In this document: piece after piece, positions 41,169 through 48,593 of the stretch | Layout of the letters: each line of letters starts with the position of its first letter | Position numbering within the stretch: position 1 is the stretch's first letter | NCBI GenBank assembly: GCA_903825285.1 | Contig: CAIJZY010000017.1 | Coordinates: forward strand, 62,001 to 126,000 | Reading direction: 5' to 3' | Length of the DNA stretch: 64,000 nt | Origin: an uncultured Opitutia bacterium | Lineage (GTDB): Bacteria; Verrucomicrobiota; Verrucomicrobiia; Opitutales; Opitutaceae | Notes under the pieces: generated by a model | Told to the model about the DNA's origin: nothing | The model's input: only the letters and a program-made list of their open reading frames with translations | Databases searched by the model: none | Program-made: the position numbers and the translations under genes

Positions 41169-41933
41169 CTAGGCCGCGAGCGTGAGGTGGGCGCCGGCGG
41201 CGTTGATGGCGCGGGTGACGGGGGCGGAGGGCCGCGTGTCGGTCACGATGGTGAAGCGCCGGTCGAAGGGGGTGGTGAGGCTGAGCGCCTTGCGCCCGAA
41301 CTTGGAGTTGTCGAGGGCGAAGACGGTGCGCTCGGCGGCGGCGATCATGCGGCGCTGGGCGGCGGCGATGAGCGCGTTGTAGTTCCAGATGCCGTTCTCC
41401 GTGATGCCGGCGCCGCCGAGGATGGCGAGGTCCGCGTGCACCTCGCCGAAGAACTCCTCGCACATCGGCCCGAGCAGCACGCCGAGTCGGCTGTAGATGC
41501 TGCCGCCGGTCACGACCGTCTCGGCGCTGCCGACCTCGCCGAAGAGGCTGGCGACGGGGAGGGAGTTGGTGATGACCTGCAGGCGCCGGTCGGCGAGCAG
41601 GCGGGCCACGGCGTAGGTTGTGCTGCCGCCGTCGAGGATCACCGTCATGCCCGGCTGGACCTGCGCGGCGATGAGGCTGGCGATGGCGAACTTCTCGTCG
41701 GGGTGGCGCTCGTTGCGCGCGGTGAAGTCGTACTCCTGGGCGAGGGCGTCGGTCTCAACCAGCGATGCGCCGCCGTGGTGGCGGCGGACGATTCCCTGCG
41801 CCTCGAGCTGGTCGAGCGCGCGGCGGACCGTGGAGAGCGAGCCCCCGAAGCGCGCGGCGAGGGTGTGCAGGTCGGCGTAGTTGTGCTCGCGGATGTACCG
41901 CGCGATCGAGTCGGTGCGCTGCTTGCTGGTCAT
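41169..41933 (-). CDS. DeoR-family transcriptional regulator
   Basis: 254-residue repressor-type regulator with an N-terminal winged helix (RTDSIARYIREHNYADLHTLAARFGGSLSTVRRALDQLEAQGIVRRHHGGA, the DeoR signature region) and a C-terminal sugar-phosphate sensor domain of the ISOCOT fold (TVILDGGSTTYAVARLL; ITNSLPVASLF; AILGGAGITENGIWN; TVFALDNSKFG). Its ligand is probably a phosphorylated sugar. The start ATG overlaps the stop of the upstream glycosyltransferase (ATGA at 41930-41933), so the two are translationally coupled. The GH32 gene beyond uvrA could be a target, but nothing in the sequence shows this. Confidence 0.92.
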   Translation of the reverse strand: MTSKQRTDSIARYIREHNYADLHTLAARFGGSLSTVRRALDQLEAQGIVRRHHGGASLVETDALAQEYDFTARNERHPDEKFAIASLIAAQVQPGMTVILDGGSTTYAVARLLADRRLQVITNSLPVASLFGEVGSAETVVTGGSIYSRLGVLLGPMCEEFFGEVHADLAILGGAGITENGIWNYNALIAAAQRRMIAAAERTVFALDNSKFGRKALSLTTPFDRRFTIVTDTRPSAPVTRAINAAGAHLTLAA

Positions 41934-43024
41934 GACGAGGGGTGATTCTGGGTGAGCCGCGCGAAAAGGTCGAGATAGGCCGCGATCTGCCGGCCGGCGT
42001 CGAAGGTCGCCCGCGCGTGGGCCTGCGCGGGTGCGGTGCAGGCCCGGCGCGCGGCCGGGTCGGCGACCAGCGCCTGCAGGCGGGTGACGAAGCCCGCGCG
42101 GTCCCCCGCCGGGATGACCCAGCCGGTTTGGCCGGGGAGGAAACACTCGCCGATGCCCTGGGCCGCGTAGACGACGGCGGGCAGCCCGTGGGCCTGGGCC
42201 TCGATCAGGAAGTTGGACAGCGACTCGCTCCGCGAGGCGTGCACCGCGACGTCCGCGGCGGAGTAGAGCGGGGAGGGATCGCGGTGGAAGCCGAGGAATC
42301 GCACCCGGCCGGAAAGCCCGCGCACGGCGGCGAGCCGCTCGCAGGCGGCGCGCGCCGGGCCGTCGCCGGCGAGCCAGAGCTGCCAGTCGGTCCCGGCGGG
42401 CAGGGCGGCGGCGACCTCGACCAGCTCGCGCTGGTTCTTTTCCGGCCGGAACATCGCCACGCACAGCAGCACGACGGTGCCCGGACTGGCGCCCTGCGCG
42501 GCCCGCAGGACCTCGTTGCGGGCGAGCGACGCGGCGGGCGGGAAGACGAGCGAGTTGTAGAGGACGGAGATCTTGTCCGCGGGAAGGCCGAGCTGGGCGA
42601 CCAGGTTGGTGCGGGCCTCCTGGCTGTTGGCGGCGATATGGCGGGCGGCCCGCAGGGAGCGGCGGAACAGCCAGGGCAGGGGCTTGCCTGTGCGCAGCGT
42701 GCCGACCACGGCGGCGGACGGGAGGGCGCGCTGGATCCGGCCGCCGTAGCAGTTCGCCATCCGGCCCATGCACAGGACCACATCGGGGGTCCCGGCGCGC
42801 ACGGCGCGCAGCAGTCCCGGCGCAAACCAGTCGAGTCCCGTGTCGAACGGCTGCAGCACGCGATGGACCACCGCGGGCTGGACCGTGCCCGCCAGCGCGC
42901 CACCCGGGCGGAAGGTCAGGAGGGTGGCCGAATGGCCGGCGGCGACGAACGCGTTGGCCAGCAGGATGGACTGGCGCTCCGTGCCGCCGCTGCGAAGATG
43001 ATCCTGTAGGACGAGGATTTTCAT
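41930..43024 (-). CDS. Glycosyltransferase family 4 protein
   Basis: 364-residue GT-B glycosyltransferase. The N-terminal domain starts MKILVLQDHLRSGGTERQSILLANAFVAAGH; the C-terminal nucleotide-sugar domain has VLLCVAMFRPEKNQRELVEVA, LWLAGDGPARAACERLA, VRFLGFHRDPSPLYSAADVAVHASRSESLSNFLIEAQAHGLPAVVYA, with the E-x7-E-like SESLSNFLIEAQA motif. Such enzymes build cell-surface glycans or glycolipids; the sugar and acceptor are unknown. Start at 43024 chosen as the ATG giving the canonical G-G-T-E-R N-terminus. It is followed directly by deoR. Confidence 0.9.
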   Translation of the reverse strand: MKILVLQDHLRSGGTERQSILLANAFVAAGHSATLLTFRPGGALAGTVQPAVVHRVLQPFDTGLDWFAPGLLRAVRAGTPDVVLCMGRMANCYGGRIQRALPSAAVVGTLRTGKPLPWLFRRSLRAARHIAANSQEARTNLVAQLGLPADKISVLYNSLVFPPAASLARNEVLRAAQGASPGTVVLLCVAMFRPEKNQRELVEVAAALPAGTDWQLWLAGDGPARAACERLAAVRGLSGRVRFLGFHRDPSPLYSAADVAVHASRSESLSNFLIEAQAHGLPAVVYAAQGIGECFLPGQTGWVIPAGDRAGFVTRLQALVADPAARRACTAPAQAHARATFDAGRQIAAYLDLFARLTQNHPSS

Positions 43025-43078
43025 TGCCCGGTGGTGGGACGTGGAAAAGATCGGATACGTCCCGGAACCCCGAACCTC

Positions 43079-43468
43079 ATGATCCAACTACTTGTGCGCT
43101 GGCTGGTACTAGCGGCGGGCGTGGCGCTCGCGACCAAGGTCGTGCCTGGGATTTCCTGCTCGGACGGCAGCACGCTGATCGTCGTGGCGGTGCTGTTGAG
43201 CTTCTTCAACGCCATCCTGAAGCCGATCCTGCTGCTGTTCACGCTGCCGTTCATTGTGCTGACGATGGGGCTGGGGGTGGTCCTGATCAATGCCTTGTTG
43301 TTCTACTGGGCGGGCAACCTGGTGGACGGGTTCCACGTCGCGACCCTGTGGTCGGCGGTCTGGGGCGGCGTGACCGTGAGCGTCACGAACCTCGTGGCCA
43401 GCGCCCTGATCCGCAGCCGGCCGAAGCCGCCGAAGACGGAGCAGCGCGACGACGTGATCGACATCTAG
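43079..43468 (+). CDS. Small membrane protein, phage holin family 4 (PF04020-like)
   Basis: 129 residues with four transmembrane segments: LLVRWLVLAAGVALATKVVPG, LIVVAVLLSFFNAILKPILLLFTLPFIVLTMGLGVVLINALLFYWAGNLVDGF and a last one around AVWGGVTVSVTNLVASALI. The order LLSFFNAILKPIL..., then ...LPF..LTMGL...LINALLF, is diagnostic of the Phage_holin_4_2 family, common in chromosomes unrelated to phage. The name is historical and does not imply lysis. Function unknown. It is 55 bp from divergent GT4 and 65 bp before lpdA. Confidence 0.87.
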   Translation: MIQLLVRWLVLAAGVALATKVVPGISCSDGSTLIVVAVLLSFFNAILKPILLLFTLPFIVLTMGLGVVLINALLFYWAGNLVDGFHVATLWSAVWGGVTVSVTNLVASALIRSRPKPPKTEQRDDVIDI

Positions 43469-43533
43469 ATTCCGTTTGACGGTCGAGACGGCGGTGGCGA
43501 CGGTTGCGCCCAAAGCAACCTCTTCCACTCATT

Positions 43534-44931
43534 ATGGCTGAATCTCTCGAATATGACCTGGTCGTGATCGGCGGCGGCCCGGCGGGCTACGCGGGCGCGA
43601 TCCGTGCCGGACAACTGGGCAAACGCGTCGCGTGCATCGAAATGGAGCGCGCCGGCGGCACCTGCCTCAACTGGGGCTGCATCCCGACCAAGGCGCTGCT
43701 GAAGAGCGCGGAGCTCTACCAGAAGATCAAGAAGGCGGCGGCGTTCGGCATCAACGTGTCCGACGTGACCTTCGACTTCGCCAAGGTCATGGAACGCTCG
43801 CGCGGCGTCGCGGGGCAGATGGCCAAGGGCATCGAGTTCCTCTTCAAGAAGAACAAGGTGGATTACTTCGTGGGCCGCGCGCAGGTCACCGTGCCCGGCA
43901 TGGTCGAGATCACCGCGGGCGAGCACCGGGGGAAGTTTCTCCGGACGAAGAACATCCTCCTCGCCACCGGCTGCAAGATGCGCCGCATCCCGGACCTGCC
44001 GGTGGACGGCGTGCGGGTGATGACCTCCCGCGAGGCCCTCGCCAGCAAGACGCTGCCGAAATCGGTGGTGGTCGTCGGCGCCGGCGCGATCGGCGTGGAG
44101 TTCGCGTATTTCTTCAACGCGTTTGGCGCGAAGGTCACGCTCGTCGAGATGCTCCCGCAAATCCTGCCCGTGGAGGACGAGGAGGTCGCGAAGACGCTCA
44201 ACCGGTCCTTTGAAAAACAGGGCATCGCCATCCACACCGGCACGAAGTGCGAGAATTTCCGCGTCGGGCCGGACTCGGTGAAGCTCACGCTCGTGAAGGA
44301 CGGCCAGTCCGAGGAGATCGAGGCCGAGACGGTGCTGTCCGCGATCGGCGTGGTGGCGAACCTCGAGGGCGTGCTGTCGCCGAAGGTGACGCTCGAGCTG
44401 GACCGCGGCTACGTGAAGGTCGGCGACGACTACCAGTCGAGCGTCAAGGGCCTCTACGCGGCGGGCGACATCATCGGCCCGCCGTGGCTCGCGCACGTCG
44501 CCACCTTCGAGGCGGTGAACGCGGTCCAGGGCATGTTCGGCCACGGCAAGCCGAAGCGCGTGAAGATTTTCCCGGGCTGCACCTACTGCCAGCCGCAGGT
44601 GGCGAGCACGGGCCTGACCGAGAAGGCGGCGAAGGAGAAGGGCCTCAGCTACAAGATCGGCAAATTCCCGTTCACCGCGTCCGGCAAGGCGGTCGCATCG
44701 GCGGAATCCGAGGGCTTCGTCAAGATCATCAGCGACGCCAAGACCGGCGAGATCTACGGCGCGCACATCATCGGCGCGGAGGCGACCGAGCTGATCGCCG
44801 AGTACGGCCTGGCGATGGAGCTCGAGGCGACGGTCGCGGAGATCCACCACGCGATCCACGCGCACCCGACGCTCGGCGAGGCGAACATGGAAGCCGCCGC
44901 CGCGACGCTGGGCGAGGCGATCCACATCTAG
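43534..44931 (+). CDS. lpdA: Dihydrolipoyl dehydrogenase
   Basis: FAD-dependent E3 component that reoxidises dihydrolipoamide in 2-oxoacid dehydrogenase complexes and the glycine cleavage system. The 465-residue sequence has the FAD fold VVIGGGPAGYAGAIRAGQLG, the redox disulfide GGTCLNWGCIPTKALL (Cys44/Cys49), the NAD fold VVVVGAGAIGVEFAYFFNAFG, ADP/FAD motif GLYAAGDIIGP and the C-terminal His-Glu pair in HAIHAHPTLGEANMEA. The ATG at 43534 gives the usual N-terminus. No E1/E2 genes are adjacent. Confidence 0.96.
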   Translation: MAESLEYDLVVIGGGPAGYAGAIRAGQLGKRVACIEMERAGGTCLNWGCIPTKALLKSAELYQKIKKAAAFGINVSDVTFDFAKVMERSRGVAGQMAKGIEFLFKKNKVDYFVGRAQVTVPGMVEITAGEHRGKFLRTKNILLATGCKMRRIPDLPVDGVRVMTSREALASKTLPKSVVVVGAGAIGVEFAYFFNAFGAKVTLVEMLPQILPVEDEEVAKTLNRSFEKQGIAIHTGTKCENFRVGPDSVKLTLVKDGQSEEIEAETVLSAIGVVANLEGVLSPKVTLELDRGYVKVGDDYQSSVKGLYAAGDIIGPPWLAHVATFEAVNAVQGMFGHGKPKRVKIFPGCTYCQPQVASTGLTEKAAKEKGLSYKIGKFPFTASGKAVASAESEGFVKIISDAKTGEIYGAHIIGAEATELIAEYGLAMELEATVAEIHHAIHAHPTLGEANMEAAAATLGEAIHI

Positions 44932-44954
44932 GCCGCGCGGCCGGTAGGGCTTAA

Positions 44955-44987
44955 CAACAGAAAAGGCACACCTGTGAGGGTGTGCCT
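44955..44987 (-). terminator. Rho-independent terminator of the CDGSH gene
   Basis: A perfect 9-bp stem (AGGCACACC/GGTGTGCCT) with a 6-nt loop at 44964-44987 is followed on the minus strand by TTTTCTGTT. It serves the minus-strand gene ending at 45020 and may also limit lpdA readthrough. Confidence 0.85.
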
Positions 44988-45019
44988 GAGGGATTGGGCG
45001 GACGGTTGAGCAGCGTCAG

Positions 45020-45205
45020 TTACTTGGCGTGCGAGCCGTCGCAGAAGCCGCCGGCGTCCTTGGTCTTGCCGCAGGCGCACTTCTTGCGCTCGACCTTGGC
45101 GGGAGCATGGGCGTGCGAGCCGTCGCAGAAACCCTGCGGATCTTTGGTGTTGCCGCAGCCGCATTTCTTGCGGGCGGAGGTGGGGGGAGTTGATGGATTT
45201 GACAT
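45020..45205 (-). CDS. Tandem CDGSH iron-sulfur protein
   Basis: 61-residue protein consisting of two consecutive CDGSH motifs, KKCGCGNTKDPQGFCDGSH and KKCACGKTKDAGGFCDGSH. Each supplies three Cys and one His for a redox-active [2Fe-2S] cluster, so two clusters per chain are expected. In both motifs the stretch between the CxC and CDGSH is one residue longer than in the common C-x-C-x2-[ST]-x3-P-x-C-D-G pattern, with G-F in place of P-F. The ATG at 45205 leaves a minimal Ser/Pro leader; a longer frame to 45298 is unlikely. It is monocistronic with a terminator. Role (redox, Fe-S or NO chemistry) unknown. Confidence 0.85.
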   Translation of the reverse strand: MSNPSTPPTSARKKCGCGNTKDPQGFCDGSHAHAPAKVERKKCACGKTKDAGGFCDGSHAK

Positions 45206-45371
45206 GGAAGGGGGGGCGTTGCCGGAGTCGCCCACCATGGGACGCGAAGGAGCATGGAACAACAAGCACTTCGTCGGGTTGGGGAAGTCCAGGGCCATGG
45301 TATAACCCAGGGCATCAGCGCAGAGAAACGAGGCTTCTCATGGGCGGGGGGCGGCGCAGTGGTGCAGCCCT

Positions 45372-45481
45372 CCTACGCCAAGGCTTCGGAGGGCATCCTT
45401 CGCTGCCACGTCGAATCTGTGATCGGTGCGCTCCGTTTGCCACGATGGCCGTGCCATCCGAAGCTCGCAGAGCGAAGGATG
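45372..45481. repeat. Palindromic repeat abutting the tRNA-Arg 3' end
   Basis: An inverted pair CATCCTTCGCT (45394-45404) and AGCGAAGGATG (45471-45481), with additional similar sequence (AAGGCTTCGGAGGG; CCGAAGCTCGCAG), fills the region downstream of the tRNA. Its right edge overlaps the encoded CCA of the tRNA gene (45480-45482). No ORF is supported in 45206-45479. Confidence 0.5.
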
Positions 45482-45554
45482 GTGCGAGCGCTGGGAATCG
45501 AACCCAGATCAATGGCTTCGGAGGCCACTACACTATCCATTGTGCTACGCTCGC
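45480..45554 (-). tRNA. tRNA-Arg (anticodon CCG)
   Basis: Minus-strand cloverleaf: acceptor GCGAGCG/CGCTCGC, D arm with GCAC/GTGT, anticodon stem TGGC/GCCA around loop CTCCGAA (anticodon CCG, codon CGG), T arm CTGGG-TTCGATT-CCCAG and discriminator A. The 3' CCA is encoded (45482-45480). Confidence 0.96.
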
Positions 45555-45616
45555 AATGAACGCCGGAAAATCCATGCCGGCGCGGGGCGTGTCGAGAGCA
45601 AAGAAAACCCGGACGC

Positions 45617-46243
45617 CTAGCTGGCCTCGTCCCGCGTGTAGCGGTGGACGAGGAAATAGTAGATGCCGCCGAGGATCACGATGGCCCCGACCAGCCAGAT
45701 TGTGACTTGCCGCAGTTCGCCGCGCATCAGCGCCTCGTTCTTGCCGGCGGCGATGCCGATCCAGCTGAGCACCGCGCACCAGATGCCGGCGCCGAGGAAC
45801 GTGTAGAACGAGAACTTGGGGTAGTTCATCCGCACGATGCCGGCCGGGATGCCGATCAGGTGGCGGATGACGGGGAGCATGCGCGACGCAAAGATGCCGA
45901 AGCTGCCAAAGCGCGCGGCCCAGCGCTCGGCCTGCTCGAGCTTGGCGGGAGGGACGCGGGCGAACTTGCCGTAGCGCAGCACCAGCGGCCGGCCCGCCCA
46001 GCGGGCCAGCCAGTACATCACGCTGGCCCCGAGCCACGAACCCAGCGCCCCGGCCAGGATCACGCCGGTGACAGTCATGTGGCCCTTGGAGTAGGCGAGA
46101 AAGGCCGCGGGCCCGATCACCACCTCGCTCGGCAGCGGCAGGAACGAGCTCTCGATCGCCATCAGCAGCACGATCAGCGGGTAGCCGCCGGACTCAAGCG
46201 AGCGGAGGTACCAATCGGTGAATTCCTTCAGGAGATCATGCAT
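45617..46243 (-). CDS. DedA/SNARE-associated (VTT) family membrane protein
   Basis: 208-residue inner-membrane protein of the DedA family, several members of which act as undecaprenyl-phosphate or phosphatidyl-lipid flippases. Visible motifs: FLPLPSEVVIGPAAFLAYS, GVILAGALGSWLGASVMYWLARWAG, and RFGSFGIFASRMLPVIRHLIGIPAGIVRMNYPKF, which holds the conserved F-x-x-R-x-x-P-x-x-R and G motifs, and GIWCAVLSWIGIAAG. The ATG at 46243 (MHDLLKEFTDWYL) is chosen because the longer frame to 46354 would run through the terminator of the upstream gene. Confidence 0.92.
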   Translation of the reverse strand: MHDLLKEFTDWYLRSLESGGYPLIVLLMAIESSFLPLPSEVVIGPAAFLAYSKGHMTVTGVILAGALGSWLGASVMYWLARWAGRPLVLRYGKFARVPPAKLEQAERWAARFGSFGIFASRMLPVIRHLIGIPAGIVRMNYPKFSFYTFLGAGIWCAVLSWIGIAAGKNEALMRGELRQVTIWLVGAIVILGGIYYFLVHRYTRDEAS

Positions 46244-46248
46244 GGGCG

Positions 46249-46280
46249 AAAAAAAGGCAGGCAGCGAAGGGCTGCCTGCC
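46249..46280 (-). terminator. Rho-independent terminator of the small basic protein gene
   Basis: A perfect 10-bp stem (GGCAGGCAGC/GCTGCCTGCC) with a 5-nt loop at 46256-46280 is followed on the minus strand by seven T (46255-46249). It separates the small gene from dedA. Confidence 0.93.
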
Positions 46281-46299
46281 AAGAAAAGAGCAACGGGTC

Positions 46300-46455
46300 T
46301 CAGACATCCGGCTTGGTCTTGCGGAGACCCTGGACGCGGTCTCCCGGCTTCCACTGACCGCGCTTCTTGAGCAGGTCGACGCGCTCGAACCGCTTGAGCA
46401 CGTTGCGTTTAATGACGAGACCGGAAGAACCCTGGAGGCTTTTGTGCTGGGACAT
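46300..46455 (-). CDS. Small basic protein, PVC signature (Chlamydia/Verrucomicrobia-type) family
   Basis: 51-residue Lys/Arg-rich protein, MSQHKSLQGSSGLVIKRNVL then KRFERVDLLKKRGQWKPGDR and VQGLRKTKPDV. The pattern (S-L ... KRNVLKRFERV-x-x-L...W) matches the short conserved protein described as a signature of Planctomycetes, Verrucomicrobia and Chlamydiae, thought to be nucleic-acid- or ribosome-associated. It is too short for usual ORF cut-offs. Support comes from a clean ATG at 46455, strong basic composition, and its own 10-bp-stem terminator 20 bp after the stop. No Shine-Dalgarno is seen. Function remains inferred. Confidence 0.88.
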   Translation of the reverse strand: MSQHKSLQGSSGLVIKRNVLKRFERVDLLKKRGQWKPGDRVQGLRKTKPDV

Positions 46456-46482
46456 GGTGGTAAAGGGAGGATTGGCGAGTTT

Positions 46483-46803
46483 CTAAAGGGGTGAGTTGCT
46501 AAGGTTCGCCCCTGCCCAACACAAGTATTTTTCTCCCACTCGATCGACCCGGACCGCCAGCCATTCCGGAGTCGCGTAGGGATGATGCGCAAGCACGTGC
46601 TGCTCGAGCGGCGCGAGCTTGTCCGGCAAGCACTTAAGGCAGAGACGGTATTCCTCGCTGCGTTCCACCCGGCCCTCCCACCGGTAGAGCGAAACAATGG
46701 GCCCCTCGACCTGGGCGCAGGCGGCGAGGCCGAGGGTCACGACCTCGGCCGCCAGTTTTTCGGCCTCGGCCCGGGTGGCGAACGTCGTCCAGGCGATGAA
46801 CAT
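46483..46803 (-). CDS. cutA: Divalent cation tolerance protein CutA
   Basis: 106-residue trimeric CutA1-fold protein. FIAWTTFATRAEAEKLAAEVVTLGLAACAQVEGPIVSLYRWEGRVERSEEYRLCLKC shows the conserved ACxQ, SxYxWxGxxxxxxE and the following Leu/Cys strand; HHPYATPEWLAVRVD is the conserved HPYxxPE motif. Originally linked to copper tolerance in E. coli, its general role is uncertain. It lies 27 bp upstream of the small basic protein gene and may share its transcript. Confidence 0.93.
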   Translation of the reverse strand: MFIAWTTFATRAEAEKLAAEVVTLGLAACAQVEGPIVSLYRWEGRVERSEEYRLCLKCLPDKLAPLEQHVLAHHPYATPEWLAVRVDRVGEKYLCWAGANLSNSPL

Positions 46804-46913
46804 GCCGCAGCGTTTTCCCGCCGGGGCGGGCGGGCAAGCCGGGAAATTGACCCTTGACCCGCCGGGGCGCGCACCTACTTCTGGACCCTTTCACCGCAGC
46901 CTATCGTTCCGCC

Positions 46914-47114
46914 ATGAGAGAAGATTACATCAAAGACGCGCTCAAGGTCATCCATGATCCGAACATGCTCATCAACGTGGTTTCCCGCCGCGTGAAGCAG
47001 CTCCGCCGCGGCAATCGCCCGCTGGTCGAGTCCCTGGAGAAGCTCTCCGCCGAGGACACCGCGCTCCGCGAGATCAGCGAGGGCAAGATCAGCTTCGAAA
47101 TCAGCGAGGCCTGA
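46914..47114 (+). CDS. rpoZ: RNA polymerase omega-like subunit
   Basis: 66 residues from the ATG at 46914: MREDYIKDALKVIHDPNMLI, then NVVSRRVKQLRRGNRPLVES. The V-S-x-R-V-K-Q-L-x-x-G-x-x-P pattern corresponds to the conserved core of omega (N-x-x-R-A-x-Q-L), the small subunit that stabilises beta'. An in-frame ATG at 46854 would add 20 unconserved residues. A hairpin terminator follows. The match is short, hence moderate certainty; YabR-like or other small helical proteins are less likely. Confidence 0.75.
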   Translation: MREDYIKDALKVIHDPNMLINVVSRRVKQLRRGNRPLVESLEKLSAEDTALREISEGKISFEISEA

Positions 47115-47140
47115 CCCGACGAAAGTCCTTCGACAATCCA

Positions 47141-47183
47141 GGCGGCGCGGTTTTGCTGGCAGCGGAACCGAAGCCGCCTTTTT
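47141..47183 (+). terminator. Rho-independent terminator after the omega gene
   Basis: Outer stem GGCGGC/GCCGCC and inner CGGTT/AACCG pairing at 47141-47178 followed by TTTTT at 47179-47183, 27 bp after the stop. Confidence 0.75.
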
Positions 47184-47207
47184 CATGCTTAGATTTCCCG
47201 GTCAGCC

Positions 47208-47681
47208 ATGAGTGCGCAAAAAAAGGACTCCGCCCGCTACACGGAGATCCGCAACGCGAAGGCGCTGCGCGACTACACCGTGGATGAGCGCTTCGAGGCG
47301 GGCATCGCGCTGCGGGGGACCGAGGTGAAGTCGATCCGCGCCGGCAAGGCGCAGATCAGCGATGCCTTCGGGCGCCTGGAACAGGGCGAGCTCTGGCTGC
47401 ACAACGCGCACATCGAGCAGTACGCGTTCGGCAACATCAACAACCACGACGCCCGCCGGATCCGCAAGCTGCTGCTCCACGCCCACCAGATCCGCAAGAT
47501 CGCCATGGCGCTCCAGGCCGGCGGCCGCGCGCTGGTGCCGCTGCGCATGTACTTCAAGGAGGCCCTCGTGAAGGTCGAGGTCGCCCTCTGCACCGGCAAG
47601 AAGCTCTTCGACAAGCGGGAGACGCTGAAGAAAAAGGCGCTCCAGCGCGACGACGACAAGGCCGTCAAGACCCGCCGCTGA
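47208..47681 (+). CDS. smpB: SsrA-binding protein SmpB
   Basis: Binds tmRNA and delivers it to stalled ribosomes for trans-translation. The 157-residue protein has YTEIRNAKALRDYTVDERFEAGIALRGTEVKSIRAGKAQISDAF, HIEQYAFGN and RDDDKAVKTRR at the basic C-terminus; all are SmpB hallmarks, including the G-x-E-V-K-S-[IL]-R motif. The stop overlaps the thrB start by one base (TGATG), suggesting coupled translation. No ssrA gene is seen here. Confidence 0.96.
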   Translation: MSAQKKDSARYTEIRNAKALRDYTVDERFEAGIALRGTEVKSIRAGKAQISDAFGRLEQGELWLHNAHIEQYAFGNINNHDARRIRKLLLHAHQIRKIAMALQAGGRALVPLRMYFKEALVKVEVALCTGKKLFDKRETLKKKALQRDDDKAVKTRR

Positions 47682-48589
47682 TGAAATCGCCGCGCGACAC
47701 GGTCACGGTGCGGGTCCCGGGCAGCACCTCGAACTGCGGGGCGGGCTTCGACACGCTCGGCCTGGCCCTGGCGATCCACAACCGCGTCACCCTCACGCGC
47801 GCCGCCGGCGCCGCCGCGGTGCCGGAGCGGCCCGTGGATGCCCGCGCGCAGGGCATGGTGGACGAGGCCGCCGCGAAATTTTTCCAGACGGCAGGCGTCG
47901 CCCCCGCGGGCTTCCGCTACCGCATCGCGGGCGACGTGCCCTCGGCGCGCGGGCTGGGCTCCAGCGTCACCGTGATCGCCGGCATCCTCGCGGGCCTCGA
48001 CCAGCTGCACGGCACGCGCTGGACGCCGCACCAACTTGTGGCGGTGGCGACCGAGCTTGAGGGGCATCCCGACAACGCCAGCGCGGGCATCCTCGGCGGC
48101 TTCTGCGTCGCCCGCTGCGACCCGGCGACCGGCGCCTACGTGGACGCGGTGCGGGTGGCCGTGCCGGCCGACCTCGTGTTTGTCGTGGCCTCGCCCGAGA
48201 CCGAGCTGCTCACCAAGGAATCGCGCGGCGTGCTGCCCGCGACCCTGCCGTACTTCGACGCCGTGAAGAGCATCAACAGCGCCGCCTACCTCGCCGCGGC
48301 CCTCGCCGCGGGCGAGACCGAGAAGCTGCGCCACGCGGTCGGCGACTTCATGCACGAGCCCTACCGGCTGCCGAAGATTCCCGGCGCCCGCGAGGCGGTC
48401 GCCGCCGGCGTGGCGGCGGGGGCGCTCACCGGCTGGCTCAGCGGCAGCGGCTCCAGCGTCCTGTGCGTGGCGCGCCCTGCGACGGCGACACCCGTGGCCG
48501 CCGCAATGCGCGGCGCCTTCATCGCGGCCGGGGTCGGCTGCGAGACCCGTGTGCTCGCGGCCGACAACACCGGCCTGCAGGTCGAGTAG
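47681..48589 (+). CDS. thrB: Homoserine kinase
   Basis: GHMP-family kinase that phosphorylates L-homoserine in threonine synthesis. 302 residues: VTVRVPGSTSNCGAGFDTLGLAL is the N-terminal substrate motif, and DVPSARGLGSSVTVIAGILAGL the P-loop-like GHMP motif (P-x-x-x-G-L-G-S-S), followed by EGHPDNASAGILGG. The C-terminal TGWLSGSGSSVLCVA is motif 3. The order of these motifs and H-x-D-N-x-x-x-x-x-x-G are typical for ThrB. It overlaps smpB by one base and precedes trmL by four bases, so the three are likely one transcript. Confidence 0.94.
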   Translation: MKSPRDTVTVRVPGSTSNCGAGFDTLGLALAIHNRVTLTRAAGAAAVPERPVDARAQGMVDEAAAKFFQTAGVAPAGFRYRIAGDVPSARGLGSSVTVIAGILAGLDQLHGTRWTPHQLVAVATELEGHPDNASAGILGGFCVARCDPATGAYVDAVRVAVPADLVFVVASPETELLTKESRGVLPATLPYFDAVKSINSAAYLAAALAAGETEKLRHAVGDFMHEPYRLPKIPGAREAVAAGVAAGALTGWLSGSGSSVLCVARPATATPVAAAMRGAFIAAGVGCETRVLAADNTGLQVE

Positions 48590-48593
48590 GCGC

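Noticed and set aside
41110-41463. N-terminal extension of uvrA into deoR
   Set aside because: It would overlap the end of deoR by nearly 300 bp and adds Arg/His-rich sequence unlike UvrA; GTG starts at 41109 or 41121 fit the family N-terminus.
43079-43468. Prophage holin
   Set aside because: The family name is historical; no phage genes flank it and the protein is a common chromosomal membrane protein.
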